Below, piece after piece: positions 1 through 7,734 of a stretch of DNA of 64,000 nt; the stretch's first letter is position 1, and each line of letters starts with the position of its first letter. The translations under genes and the position numbers were made by a program. Location of the stretch: positions 207,716-271,715 of the forward strand of contig CAIQVJ010000112.1 in NCBI GenBank assembly GCA_903875225.1, read 5' to 3'. This DNA is from an uncultured Pseudomonadota bacterium (GTDB lineage: Bacteria > Myxococcota_A > UBA796 > SXON01). The notes beneath the pieces are model-generated. The model made no database searches. It saw only the letters and a program-made list of their open reading frames with translations, and was not told the DNA's origin.

Positions 1-1
1 G

Positions 2-328
2 GCCGTTCCCGCTCGACTTCGTCGCTCTGTGGACTTCACTCGCGTGCAGTCCGCAGGGAGGCGTGTGCGCGGGACGTACCTGCAGCTTGTGCATGCGCCC
101 GGCGGCGCGGCGGAGTCCCGGTGCGGGTTCGCCGTGAGCAAGAAGGTCGGCAACGCCGTCGTGCGCAATCGCGTGAAGCGCTGGTTGCGCGAGGCGGTTC
201 GTGCCGTCGGCGGTGCATTGCCCACCCGTAGCGTCGACGTCGTCTTGATCGCACGCCTCGGGGCCGGCGATGCGGGGTTCGCGGTATTGCGCGCCGAAGT
301 CGGCGCCCTCTTTGCAAAGGTGGCCTGA
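2..328 (+). CDS. rnpA: Ribonuclease P protein component (5' truncated by window edge)
   Basis: Protein subunit of RNase P, which helps the catalytic RNA cleave the 5' leader of pre-tRNAs. The reading frame is open from base 2. Residues ahead of the GTG at 29 read PARLRRS, the kind of basic stretch that opens this family, so the true start is probably upstream of the window and GTG 29 is internal. The family signature is clear: GFAVSKKVGNAVVRNRVKR, with the RNRxKR motif that contacts RNA. The stop is followed 25 bp later by yidD, and the rnpA-yidD-yidC-jag order is the widespread arrangement. Only the exact 5' end is uncertain. Confidence 0.93.
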   Translation, partial: AVPARLRRSVDFTRVQSAGRRVRGTYLQLVHAPGGAAESRCGFAVSKKVGNAVVRNRVKRWLREAVRAVGGALPTRSVDVVLIARLGAGDAGFAVLRAEVGALFAKVA

Positions 329-353
329 ACGATGTCCCCCGACGGATTTTGAC

Positions 354-629
354 ATGAAGCGGTTCGTGCTTCTCAGCATCCGTGCCTACCAGCGGGCGAT
401 CTCCTGGTGGATGCCCCCGGTGTGTCGGTTCTACCCCTCCTGCAGCAAGTACACCGCGGAGGCGGTGGCCATCTGGGGTCCTTCGCGGGGGCTCTGGCTC
501 GGATTTCGTCGGTTGATGCGGTGTCATCCGTTCCACCCGGGCGGGCTTGATCCTGTGCCCCTTCCAGGGGACGGCGGATCGGGTGAACATGCGGAGCGTT
601 GCCTCTGTGACAAGGGGGGCCTCTCGTGA
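354..629 (+). CDS. yidD: Membrane protein insertion efficiency factor YidD
   Basis: Small inner-membrane-associated protein (91 aa) that assists YidC-dependent membrane protein insertion. The ATG at 354 gives MKRFVLLSIRAYQRAISWWM, an amphipathic basic N-terminus typical of the family. The diagnostic CRFYPSCSKYTAEAV block and the HPFHPGG motif follow at about residues 24-65. Longer in-frame starts would add residues unlike the family. The stop overlaps the GTG of yidC by four bases (GTGA), so the two are likely translationally coupled. The last 20 residues are poorly conserved, as is usual. Confidence 0.93.
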   Translation: MKRFVLLSIRAYQRAISWWMPPVCRFYPSCSKYTAEAVAIWGPSRGLWLGFRRLMRCHPFHPGGLDPVPLPGDGGSGEHAERCLCDKGGLS

Positions 630-2332
630 GTGAAGCGCAAAAGCCGAGGGACAGCAACGACCAGCGGATGCTGATCGCGATCACGCTCTGCATGGGTGTG
701 TTCTTCGTGTGGAGCCAGTTCTTCGCTCCCAAGCCGGAGGACGAGCCGCTGCCGACCGAGGCGACCACGGCGCCCGCCGACGTCCCGGCCGTGGCACCCG
801 GCCCGGCCGCCCTCCCGGCTGTGGTCTCGTCCACGGGGGCCCCCTGCACGGACCTTCGGCAGGCGTTCGCGACCACGACGTTCACGCTGCAGGTCTCGGA
901 CTGTGGCGCCGCCCGCGCGGTCGACCTGCCGGACGTTCCGGCGCCTGTCACGGTCACCCCCTGGTGGACCTGGGTCTACCAGAAGGGTGGGAGCCTCTTT
1001 GGCGGAAAGGCGCCCGGACCCTGGACGCCCTACCAGCGAACGGCGGACCATGAGAGCCTCCTGACCCCGAACGGCGCGTTCCTCGCGGCGGGACGAGGCG
1101 ATCTCGTGGCCTCCACCGCGCTCGCCGAGCTGGGCGGGACGGCTGGGAACATCACCTGGCGCCGTTCGGAGCCGGGGTTGGTGACCACCGGGACCCTCTC
1201 TCCGGGCACGGACCCGGATCTGGCCACCCTGACGGTCACGTGGACGGCGGATCGCCCACTGGCGGGCCCCTTCTGGGTGTCCATGCAGGACGGGATGGCG
1301 CCCATCTCGAGCACCTACGACATGCACCCGCGGCTCGAAGCGGGCGTTGCTGGAAAGCTCGATGCGCTCACCGCGCCGCAGGACCTGAAGGCTGCGCGCG
1401 ACGTGGCCGTCGGCCGTGCTGACTGGTTCGGCGTGGGGGATCGCTACTTCCTCGCTGCAGCGATCGCCGGGGCGGACACTCCCGGCAGCGTGAAGTACGC
1501 GCCGCTCCCGGGCGTCACGGAAGAGGAGACGACGGCCGGTCGCCATCGCGTCGGGCTCTTTTTCGTCTCCGATACGCAGGAGCTGGCGGCCGGCACGCCG
1601 CTGGTCGCGAATTTCCGGGTGTACGTCGGCCCCAAGAAGTACGAGCGCCTCTCGGCGATCGGTGGGGGGCTCGACAGCGCCGTGAGCCTCGGATTCTTCG
1701 GGTTCTTCGCCCGGATCATCCTGTTCACGCTTCAGCTGTTCCGCAGCGTGATCCCGAGCTGGGGCCTCTCGATCATCGCGCTCACGTTCCTCGTTCGCGC
1801 GTCGCTCTACCCGCTCGCGGCCAAGGCGTTCCGGAGTGGCAAGGCCATGCAGGCCGTGCAGCCGCAGATCAAGGCGTTGCAGGAGCTGTACCCGGACGAC
1901 AAGGAGAAGCAGTCGGCGGAGACGATGCGCATCTTCAAGGAGCACGGCGTCAATCCGCTTGGTGGCTGCCTGCCGATGGTGTTCCAGATTCCGGTGTTCT
2001 TTGCGCTCGTCGCCGGGCTGAACGCGAGCCCGGATCTCTACGGCGCGCACTTCCTGTACCTGCAGGACCTCTCGATGCAGGATCCATACGGCGGGCTCGC
2101 CGTGTTGATCATCTGCGGGATGTACGTGCAGCAGCAGTTCATGCCCACCACTGGCATGGACCCGAACCAGGCGCAGATGCTCAAGTTCATGCCGCTCGTG
2201 TTCGGGTTCCTCATGTTCAGCTACCCTTCGGGGCTGTCGGTCTACTACGTCATCAATACGTCCCTCTCCATCCTGCAGCAGTGGTACAACACGCGCGGCC
2301 GGGTGCCAACCCCCAGCGTCCCCGTCGCCTGA
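626..2332 (+). CDS. yidC: Membrane protein insertase YidC
   Basis: Inserts and folds inner-membrane proteins, alone or with SecYEG. The 568 residues match the long Gram-negative form. There is one N-terminal membrane segment (about residues 14-33), a Thr/Pro/Ala-rich tether, a large periplasmic beta domain to about 345, and the five-helix Oxa1/YidC core from about 360 to 555. The conserved core arginine of the hydrophilic groove is R391 in FLVRASLYPL. The cytoplasmic loop with NPLGGCLPMVFQIPVF is intact. The GTG start overlaps the yidD stop. This form with a periplasmic domain indicates a diderm organism. Confidence 0.96.
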   Translation: MSEAQKPRDSNDQRMLIAITLCMGVFFVWSQFFAPKPEDEPLPTEATTAPADVPAVAPGPAALPAVVSSTGAPCTDLRQAFATTTFTLQVSDCGAARAVDLPDVPAPVTVTPWWTWVYQKGGSLFGGKAPGPWTPYQRTADHESLLTPNGAFLAAGRGDLVASTALAELGGTAGNITWRRSEPGLVTTGTLSPGTDPDLATLTVTWTADRPLAGPFWVSMQDGMAPISSTYDMHPRLEAGVAGKLDALTAPQDLKAARDVAVGRADWFGVGDRYFLAAAIAGADTPGSVKYAPLPGVTEEETTAGRHRVGLFFVSDTQELAAGTPLVANFRVYVGPKKYERLSAIGGGLDSAVSLGFFGFFARIILFTLQLFRSVIPSWGLSIIALTFLVRASLYPLAAKAFRSGKAMQAVQPQIKALQELYPDDKEKQSAETMRIFKEHGVNPLGGCLPMVFQIPVFFALVAGLNASPDLYGAHFLYLQDLSMQDPYGGLAVLIICGMYVQQQFMPTTGMDPNQAQMLKFMPLVFGFLMFSYPSGLSVYYVINTSLSILQQWYNTRGRVPTPSVPVA

Positions 2333-2375
2333 CGGTGTCGGCGCTCCATCCTCCCTTTCCTCCTTCGGAGCTTCC

Positions 2376-3206
2376 ATGAGCATCCCAGAATCCCACGTCG
2401 TCGCCGAAGGGCGCAGCCTCAAGCTCGCCGTCGAGGCCGCGGCGGCCCAGCTCGGCGTGCCCGTGAACCTCGTCCAGCACAAGCTCGACATGGCGCACTT
2501 CAAGTCCGCCGGCACCACGGGCGCCGAGACCGTGAAGATCTTCGCATGGGCGAAGGACCCCGGCGACGTCGCCGCCTCGATGGACGCCGAGGCCTGGATG
2601 TCCGGGCTCATCAAGTGCATGGGCCGCGAGGGCACCGTTCGCGCAGAGAAGCGTGAGGGCACCGTGCTCACCTACGTGGACGTCGGTGAGGCCGGCCGCC
2701 ACCTCGTCGGTCGGCAGGGCGCCACGCTCCGCGCCGTGCAGTACCTGCTGGAGACGACCGTCGGGGCAAAGCACCCGGGCGTCCAGTTCCGGATCGACGT
2801 CGCCCGCCCGCCCGAAGATGCGCCCCGCGAGGAGCGCAGCTTCGATCGGCCCCGCGGGGATGACCGTGGTCCCCGCACCGACGATCGCGGTCCGCGGCGC
2901 GACGACGGCCCCCGTCGGGACGATCGCGGTCCGCGGCGCGACGATCGCGGCCCGCGTCGGGATGACCGGGGCCCCCGGCGCGAGGACCGGGGCGGCGGGG
3001 AGCAGCGCCTGAAGGAGCTTGCGCTCAAGCTCGCGAACATGGTCGCGGAGACGGGCACCGCCGAGACGATCCGCCGCGAGCTCAACAGCTACGAGCGCCG
3101 TCTCGTCCACACCGAGGTCGCCACCGTGCCGGGCATCGGCTCGCGCTCGCTCGGAGAGGGCCCGGAGAAGCGGGTCGAAATCTACAAGATCGCCCCCGCG
3201 GAGTAA
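2376..3206 (+). CDS. khpB: Jag/KhpB-type RNA-binding protein (KH and R3H domains)
   Basis: Predicted single-stranded RNA-binding protein of the Jag (SpoIIIJ-associated) / KhpB family, normally encoded after yidC. The N-terminal Jag-like segment covers about residues 1-60. A KH domain at about 85-140 contains VGRQGATLRAVQYLL in place of the GxxG loop region. A highly charged linker of repeated RDDRGPR units spans about 156-207. The C-terminal R3H domain carries the R-x3-H signature in SYERRLVH. At 276 aa it is within the family range, and the linker is the unusual part. It lies 43 bp after yidC in the same direction, consistent with one operon. Confidence 0.92.
   Translation: MSIPESHVVAEGRSLKLAVEAAAAQLGVPVNLVQHKLDMAHFKSAGTTGAETVKIFAWAKDPGDVAASMDAEAWMSGLIKCMGREGTVRAEKREGTVLTYVDVGEAGRHLVGRQGATLRAVQYLLETTVGAKHPGVQFRIDVARPPEDAPREERSFDRPRGDDRGPRTDDRGPRRDDGPRRDDRGPRRDDRGPRRDDRGPRREDRGGGEQRLKELALKLANMVAETGTAETIRRELNSYERRLVHTEVATVPGIGSRSLGEGPEKRVEIYKIAPAE
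2841..2999 (+). repeat. In-frame RDDRGPR repeats inside the Jag linker
   Basis: A tandem coding repeat of about 18-24 bases encodes DDRGPRR-type units, six or seven copies between the KH and R3H domains. The DNA copies are nearly identical (GACGATCGCGGTC-like), so they could expand or contract by slippage. Arg/Gly/Asp-rich low-complexity linkers in RNA-binding proteins often bind RNA nonspecifically or promote condensation; that role here is inference. Confidence 0.85.
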
Positions 3207-3211
3207 TATTC

Positions 3212-3233
3212 GCCGATCCGGTGTAGGATCGGC
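3212..3233. other. Hairpin between jag and the dehydrogenase subunit gene
   Basis: A perfect inverted repeat has 8-bp arms (GCCGATCC / GGATCGGC) around a six-base loop and ends two bases before the ATG at 3236. No T-run follows, so it is not a canonical terminator. In RNA it would occupy the ribosome-binding region of the next gene and could restrain its translation or stabilise the upstream mRNA end. Confidence 0.6.
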
Positions 3234-3235
3234 CG

Positions 3236-3763
3236 ATGAGGCTCACCCGTCGGCACCTGCTCGCCAGCTTGGCGGTCGTCGCCATGGGCACCCCCTTTGC
3301 CGTGGGGGTGAGCTGGTGGGATCAGGCGCCCTCCGCGCCCCTGAAGCATCTCTCGCACGACGAGGTCGCGTTCATCGACGCGCTCGCGGACGGGATCTTC
3401 CCGGAGGGCGGGGAGCCCGCCCTCTCGGGCCGCGCCGCCCGGGTGAGCCGTTACGTCGACGCGCTCCTGGGCGGCATGATCCCCACGCAGCGAAACCTGT
3501 TTCGAGCGGCGATCCACGGGCTCAACACGCTCGCCGTCGCGCAGACGGGCTCCACCGTGAACGCGATGTCGCCCGCGCAGGCGGGTGACATCATGGCGCG
3601 CTGGCTCGCGGCCGACGAAGGCGCCCTGCGCGGGATCGCCCAGTCGTTCCACATCTTCATCGGCATGGGCTACCTCGCGCACCCGGCGGTCTCGCCTGCG
3701 ATCTCGGGGCAATTCCGCTGCGGGTTCGGCGGGACCGTGGGGGGTTTCGGCTATGCCGAGTAG
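3236..3763 (+). CDS. Tat-exported gluconate 2-dehydrogenase subunit 3-like protein
   Basis: Small partner subunit of the type found with membrane-linked GMC or gluconate dehydrogenases; such subunits stabilise or export the flavoprotein. The N-terminus MRLTRRHLLASLAVVAMG is a twin-arginine signal (TRRHLL) followed by a hydrophobic stretch. The mature part contains the HDEVAFIDALADGIFPEGG segment typical of subunit-3 families. At 175 aa it has the expected size. Its last 11 bases overlap the GMC gene, so the pair is probably co-translated and the products act together in the periplasm. The substrate cannot be read from sequence. Confidence 0.75.
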   Translation: MRLTRRHLLASLAVVAMGTPFAVGVSWWDQAPSAPLKHLSHDEVAFIDALADGIFPEGGEPALSGRAARVSRYVDALLGGMIPTQRNLFRAAIHGLNTLAVAQTGSTVNAMSPAQAGDIMARWLAADEGALRGIAQSFHIFIGMGYLAHPAVSPAISGQFRCGFGGTVGGFGYAE

Positions 3764-5309
3764 CTGGGATCCCGCGAATGGACCGCTTCGCCTTGCGCCC
3801 GCACCCGCCGCGCGCTGGTCGCCCGTGGACGTGGAGGAGACTGCGGACGTCGTGATCGTCGGCGCCGGCCCCGGGGGCTCGGCTGCGGCGCGAGCGCTCA
3901 CGCTCGCCGGGGCGAAGGTGATCGTGGTGGAGGAGGGGCCCAGTCGTCGCCGGTTCGAGGGGCACCTCGGGCCCGTGATGCGCCACCACCAGCAGGAAGG
4001 GGGCGCGATGGTGGCGATGTCCTCCTCTCCGATCCCGATCGCGGCCGGTCGCGGCCTGGGCGGCGGCACGCTCATCAACAGCGCGATCGCCTGGCGCGCT
4101 CCCGCCGACGTGCTCGACGGCTGGCGGGACGTCGTCGGCGACGACGGCTTCGGCAGCGCGGCCATGGCCCCGACCTACGACATGTTGTGGCAGCTGCTCG
4201 GCATCTGGAGCACCCGGCTCGAGATCGCCGGCGAGAACAACACGCTGATCGTCCGCGGCGCGCAGTCTCTCGGGTACGAGGGGGGCTACCTCGAGCGGGC
4301 CACCCCGGGCTGCGCGGGGTGCGGCGTCTGCTACTTCGGATGCCCGACCGGTGGAAAGGCGAGCATGGACACGAACCTGCTCGCGGACGCCGTGGCGATG
4401 GGCACGCGCGTCCAGGCGGAGACGAAGGTCGACCGCGTGCTCGTCGAGTCGATCGGCGGGCAGCAGCGGGCCGTCGGCATCTCCGGGCAGATGGTCAACC
4501 CCGACAGCGGCGACGCGGGCGGGCGGTACACGGTTCGTGCCCCGCGTGTGCTGATCGCCGCGGGCGGCGTGGGGACCCCCCGGCTCCTGCACCACGCCGG
4601 ACTCGGTCAGACCCTGGGGCCCGCCCTCGGTGAAGGCCTGCACCTGCACCCCGGGAACGCGGTGCTCGGCTGGTGCGACCATGATGTGCTGATGTGGCAG
4701 GGCGCCACGCAAGGCGCCTACTTTCATCCCCCCGGGATGCACGGGGTGCTGCCGCACACGTTCTCCTCCCCCCCGGAGGCCATCCTCTCGATGCTGGCGC
4801 TCACGGGGCAGGCGACGAAACCTGCGCTCTCGAGGCTGAAGAACCTCTGCGGCTGCGTCGTGATGATCAGCGACACCGGCACGGGTTCGGTGCGTGCATG
4901 GGACGACGGCCGCGCGCGGATCTCCTACACCTTCGCCCCCGCCGACGTCGACCGGATCAAGGCAGGCATGTTCCACACCGCGAGGGTGCTGCTCGCCGGG
5001 GGCGCGCGTTCGGTGTTCGTCCCCGTGCACGGGACAGGAACGTACAGCACCGCCGAGGAGCTGCAGTCCGCGCTGGCGCCCCTGCCGCTCGAGAGCTTCG
5101 TCCTGTACGCATCGCACCCGATGTCGTCGTGCCGCATGGGGAAGGACACCGCCACCAGCGTGATCGGCCCGACCGGGGAGAGCCATGGGCTGCCAGGCCT
5201 GTACATCGTCGACAGCTCGATCTTCCCGACCTCGCTCGGGGTGAACCCGTCGCTGACCACCATGGCCATGGGCACGCTGCTGGGTGAGCGGATCGGCCGC
5301 CTGGGATGA
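3753..5309 (+). CDS. GMC-family FAD oxidoreductase with cysteine-rich motif
   Basis: Flavin-dependent alcohol/sterol oxidase or dehydrogenase of the glucose-methanol-choline family, 518 aa. The ATG at 3753 overlaps the preceding gene. The FAD-binding motif VIVGAGPGGSAAARAL is at about residues 32-47. The C-terminal catalytic region has the His in HPMSSCRMG and the Asn in GVNPSLTTMAMG. At about residues 185-205 sits GCAGCGVCYFGCPTGGK, a multi-Cys motif seen in the cholesterol-oxidase / long-chain alcohol oxidase branch. No signal of its own is seen, so it may be exported through its Tat partner or stay cytosolic. The specific alcohol substrate is unknown. Confidence 0.85.
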   Translation: MPSSWDPANGPLRLAPAPAARWSPVDVEETADVVIVGAGPGGSAAARALTLAGAKVIVVEEGPSRRRFEGHLGPVMRHHQQEGGAMVAMSSSPIPIAAGRGLGGGTLINSAIAWRAPADVLDGWRDVVGDDGFGSAAMAPTYDMLWQLLGIWSTRLEIAGENNTLIVRGAQSLGYEGGYLERATPGCAGCGVCYFGCPTGGKASMDTNLLADAVAMGTRVQAETKVDRVLVESIGGQQRAVGISGQMVNPDSGDAGGRYTVRAPRVLIAAGGVGTPRLLHHAGLGQTLGPALGEGLHLHPGNAVLGWCDHDVLMWQGATQGAYFHPPGMHGVLPHTFSSPPEAILSMLALTGQATKPALSRLKNLCGCVVMISDTGTGSVRAWDDGRARISYTFAPADVDRIKAGMFHTARVLLAGGARSVFVPVHGTGTYSTAEELQSALAPLPLESFVLYASHPMSSCRMGKDTATSVIGPTGESHGLPGLYIVDSSIFPTSLGVNPSLTTMAMGTLLGERIGRLG

Positions 5310-5373
5310 TCCTGGAGCCCCTGCCCCGACCCCGGGGGGCCCGGGAGCGGAAGGCCCGCATCGGCGACGGGGG

Positions 5374-6465
5374 GTGACCGAGCTCTCACCGGAGGAGGTC
5401 CGTGCGCGGCTCCTGAACGCGACGGGGTTCGGCCGCACCTACGCGGGCTGCCGCGATCTGCTCGACGCGCTCGGGGTGATCCAGCTCGACCCCCTGGATC
5501 GCGTGGGCACCAACGCCGATCTGGTGGCGTTTGCCCGGATCCCCGGCGCGCGGCTCGGCGACATCTACCGGGAGACCGCGAATCATGGGTTCGAGCACTT
5601 CGCCAAGGAGAGGTGCCTCCTGGCGCCGCGCTTCTGGCCCCACTACCGCGAGGCCAACCGGGCCCACACCGAGACGGGCTGGTGGCGGACCCCGGAGCGG
5701 CTCGAGCGGGTGGACGAGGGGCTCGCGAAGGACGTGCTCGCGGAGGTCCGCGACCGGGGCCCGCTCACCACGCGCGAGATGGCGGACCGGGGGCGGGTCG
5801 AGCCGATGGACTGGTCGGGCTGGAAGGGTACGAGCTCCCGGTCGGCGCTGGCGGCAGAGGAGCTGTGGTCGAGGTGTGCGCTGGTGGTGAGCGGGCGGAA
5901 GGGGCGTGGGGAGCGGGTGTACGACCTCCCGGGGCGGGCGCTCGGGGCATGGGCGACGGCGCACCCGGCGGGGGCGTTCGCCGATGAGATGGTGGTGGAG
6001 CGGGTGCGCAGCGCAGGGGTCCTGTCGCGCCAGGCCGGCGCGCACTGGTCGATGCTGGCGCGGTGCCGCACCGATGGCACGATCGAGCGGTTGATCGAGG
6101 CCGGGCGCGTGGCGGAGGTGCGGGTGGGGAAGCGGAAGTACCTCGTGGAGAGCCTGGCATCGAAGCCCGCCCCCCAGGTGACTCCGGTCGTGATCGGGCC
6201 GCTGGACGCGCTGATCTGGGATCGGGAGCTCGTGCGTGCGGGGTTCGGGTTCGACTATCTCTGGGAGGTCTACAAGCCGGCCGCGAAGAGGGAGTACGGA
6301 TACTACGTGTGCCCGGTGCTCGCGGGGGATCGGCTGATCGGAAGGGTCGAGGCCCTGCGCGTCGGAGGTGCGGGGGGGCCGACGATGCAGGTGCTCAAGA
6401 CCTGGGGAGACGTGCCGGGAGACGCGATCACGCGCCTGGCAGCGCAGAACGGGGTGGTCTCCTGA
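5374..6465 (+). CDS. Winged-helix DNA glycosylase of the YcaQ/AlkX family
   Basis: Members unhook DNA interstrand crosslinks or remove bulky alkyl adducts. The protein has the family's helix-turn-helix/winged-helix layout and the signature IQLDPLDRVGTNADL, which includes a QxD catalytic motif (Q-L-D) rather than the QxQ of AlkZ. Other conserved parts are the HGFEHFAKERCLLAP block, the winged-helix repeats and the C-terminal GPLDALIWDRELV and FDYLWEVYKPA segments. The GTG at 5374 starts just before the conserved region. An in-frame ATG at 5284 would add 30 low-complexity residues and overlap the GMC gene by 26 bases. Substrate lesion unknown. Confidence 0.85.
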   Translation: MTELSPEEVRARLLNATGFGRTYAGCRDLLDALGVIQLDPLDRVGTNADLVAFARIPGARLGDIYRETANHGFEHFAKERCLLAPRFWPHYREANRAHTETGWWRTPERLERVDEGLAKDVLAEVRDRGPLTTREMADRGRVEPMDWSGWKGTSSRSALAAEELWSRCALVVSGRKGRGERVYDLPGRALGAWATAHPAGAFADEMVVERVRSAGVLSRQAGAHWSMLARCRTDGTIERLIEAGRVAEVRVGKRKYLVESLASKPAPQVTPVVIGPLDALIWDRELVRAGFGFDYLWEVYKPAAKREYGYYVCPVLAGDRLIGRVEALRVGGAGGPTMQVLKTWGDVPGDAITRLAAQNGVVS

Positions 6466-6570
6466 TGGCCGAACCGGGGGAACCCGGTCGTTGACCGCAT
6501 TCCTGTACGCCACCCCACTGTTCGACATGCAGCGGCGTGCCTAGCCTCCGTGCCTCACCAAGGCGCTACC

Positions 6571-7644
6571 ATGTCCGACCCGGTCCTCTACTCTCCGTTC
6601 AAGCTCGGCCGCATCACGCTCGCAAACCGCATCGTGATGGCCCCCATGACACGAAACCGTTCCCCCGGGGGGGCGCCAGGAGCCCTGGTGGCGACGTACT
6701 ACGCGCAGCGCGCCGAGGCGGGCCTGATCATCACCGAGGGCGCCTCGCCCTCGCCGAACGGCATGGGCTACGCCCGGATCCCGGGGATCTACAATGCCGA
6801 ACAGGTCGCCGCGTGGCGCCAGGTGACGGACGAGGTCCACCGCAAGGGAGGCCACATCTTCCTGCAGTTGATGCACACCGGGCGGGCCAGCGCCGCAGCC
6901 AACCTTCCGGGCGGCGCCCGGGTCCTCGGCCCTTCGGCCGTCGCGCTCACCCAGCCGGTGTGGACCGACATCGCGGGCAACCAGCCGGCGACCACGCCCA
7001 TCGCAATGTCCGAGGCGGACATCGAGGCCACGCTCGAGGAGTACGCCCGCGCGGGTGAGCTCGCGGTCCAGGCGGGCTTCGACGGCGTGGAGATCCACGC
7101 CGCCAACGGCTACCTCGTCGACCAGTTCCTCAACACCGTGAGCAACAAACGCACCGACCGCTGGGGAGGCACGGTCGAGAACCGGATCCGGTTTGCCGTG
7201 GAGGCAACACGACGCACCGCATCGCGGATCGGCGCGGACCGCGTCGGCGTGCGGGTCTCGCCGTACGGCGCATTCAACGACATGGGTCCCGACGCCGACA
7301 TGGACGCGCTCTACGTCGCGTTGGCGAAAGAGCTCTCGGCGATCGGCGTCGCCTACGTGCACGTGGTCGACCACAGCCCGATGGGCGCTCCCCGGGTTCC
7401 GGACGAGATCAAGGCGGCCATCCGGGCGCACTTCAAGGGAACCTACATCCTCTCGGGGGGCTACGACCGCGCTCGCGCCGAAGCGGATCTCGCTGCCGGG
7501 AAGGGGGAGCTCGTGGCGTTCGGGCGCCCCTTCATCTCGAACCCGCGCCTGCCGACGCAGATGCGGGAGAACGCACCGCTCCAGCCGCCCGACTTCGCGA
7601 CCTTCTACACGCCGGGGCCGGTCGGGTACACCGACTACCCGTAG
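6571..7644 (+). CDS. Old Yellow Enzyme family alkene reductase (NemA-like)
   Basis: FMN-dependent TIM-barrel reductase of activated C=C bonds or nitro/nitrate compounds using NAD(P)H. The 357 aa match the NemA/OYE class. Visible marks are the MAPMTRNRSPGGAPGALVATYY N-terminal segment, the substrate-anion-binding HAAN pair in GVEIHAANGYLVDQFL, the DRWGGTVENRIRFAVEAT helix, and the C-terminal phosphate-binding ILSGGYD and VAFGRPFISNP blocks. The ATG at 6571 gives the usual short MSDPVLYSPFKLG start. A GTG 21 bases upstream is possible but unlike the family. Transcribed alone. Physiological substrate unknown. Confidence 0.92.
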   Translation: MSDPVLYSPFKLGRITLANRIVMAPMTRNRSPGGAPGALVATYYAQRAEAGLIITEGASPSPNGMGYARIPGIYNAEQVAAWRQVTDEVHRKGGHIFLQLMHTGRASAAANLPGGARVLGPSAVALTQPVWTDIAGNQPATTPIAMSEADIEATLEEYARAGELAVQAGFDGVEIHAANGYLVDQFLNTVSNKRTDRWGGTVENRIRFAVEATRRTASRIGADRVGVRVSPYGAFNDMGPDADMDALYVALAKELSAIGVAYVHVVDHSPMGAPRVPDEIKAAIRAHFKGTYILSGGYDRARAEADLAAGKGELVAFGRPFISNPRLPTQMRENAPLQPPDFATFYTPGPVGYTDYP

Positions 7645-7734
7645 TCACCGGGGTCGACGCGATGTCCCTGGCGCCGGGCCCTGGTCGGGCCGGCTCCGGG
7701 CACAATCGCCCGATCTCCATCCCGCTCGACGGGA

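Noticed and set aside
524..2671. Minus-strand open frame opposite yidC
   Set aside because: Low-complexity shadow of yidC; no motif and no plausible start.
3585..3752. N-terminal extension of the GMC oxidoreductase upstream of 3753
   Set aside because: The extra residues are Arg/Ser-rich shadow sequence of the overlapping small-subunit gene; the FAD motif starts properly after ATG 3753.
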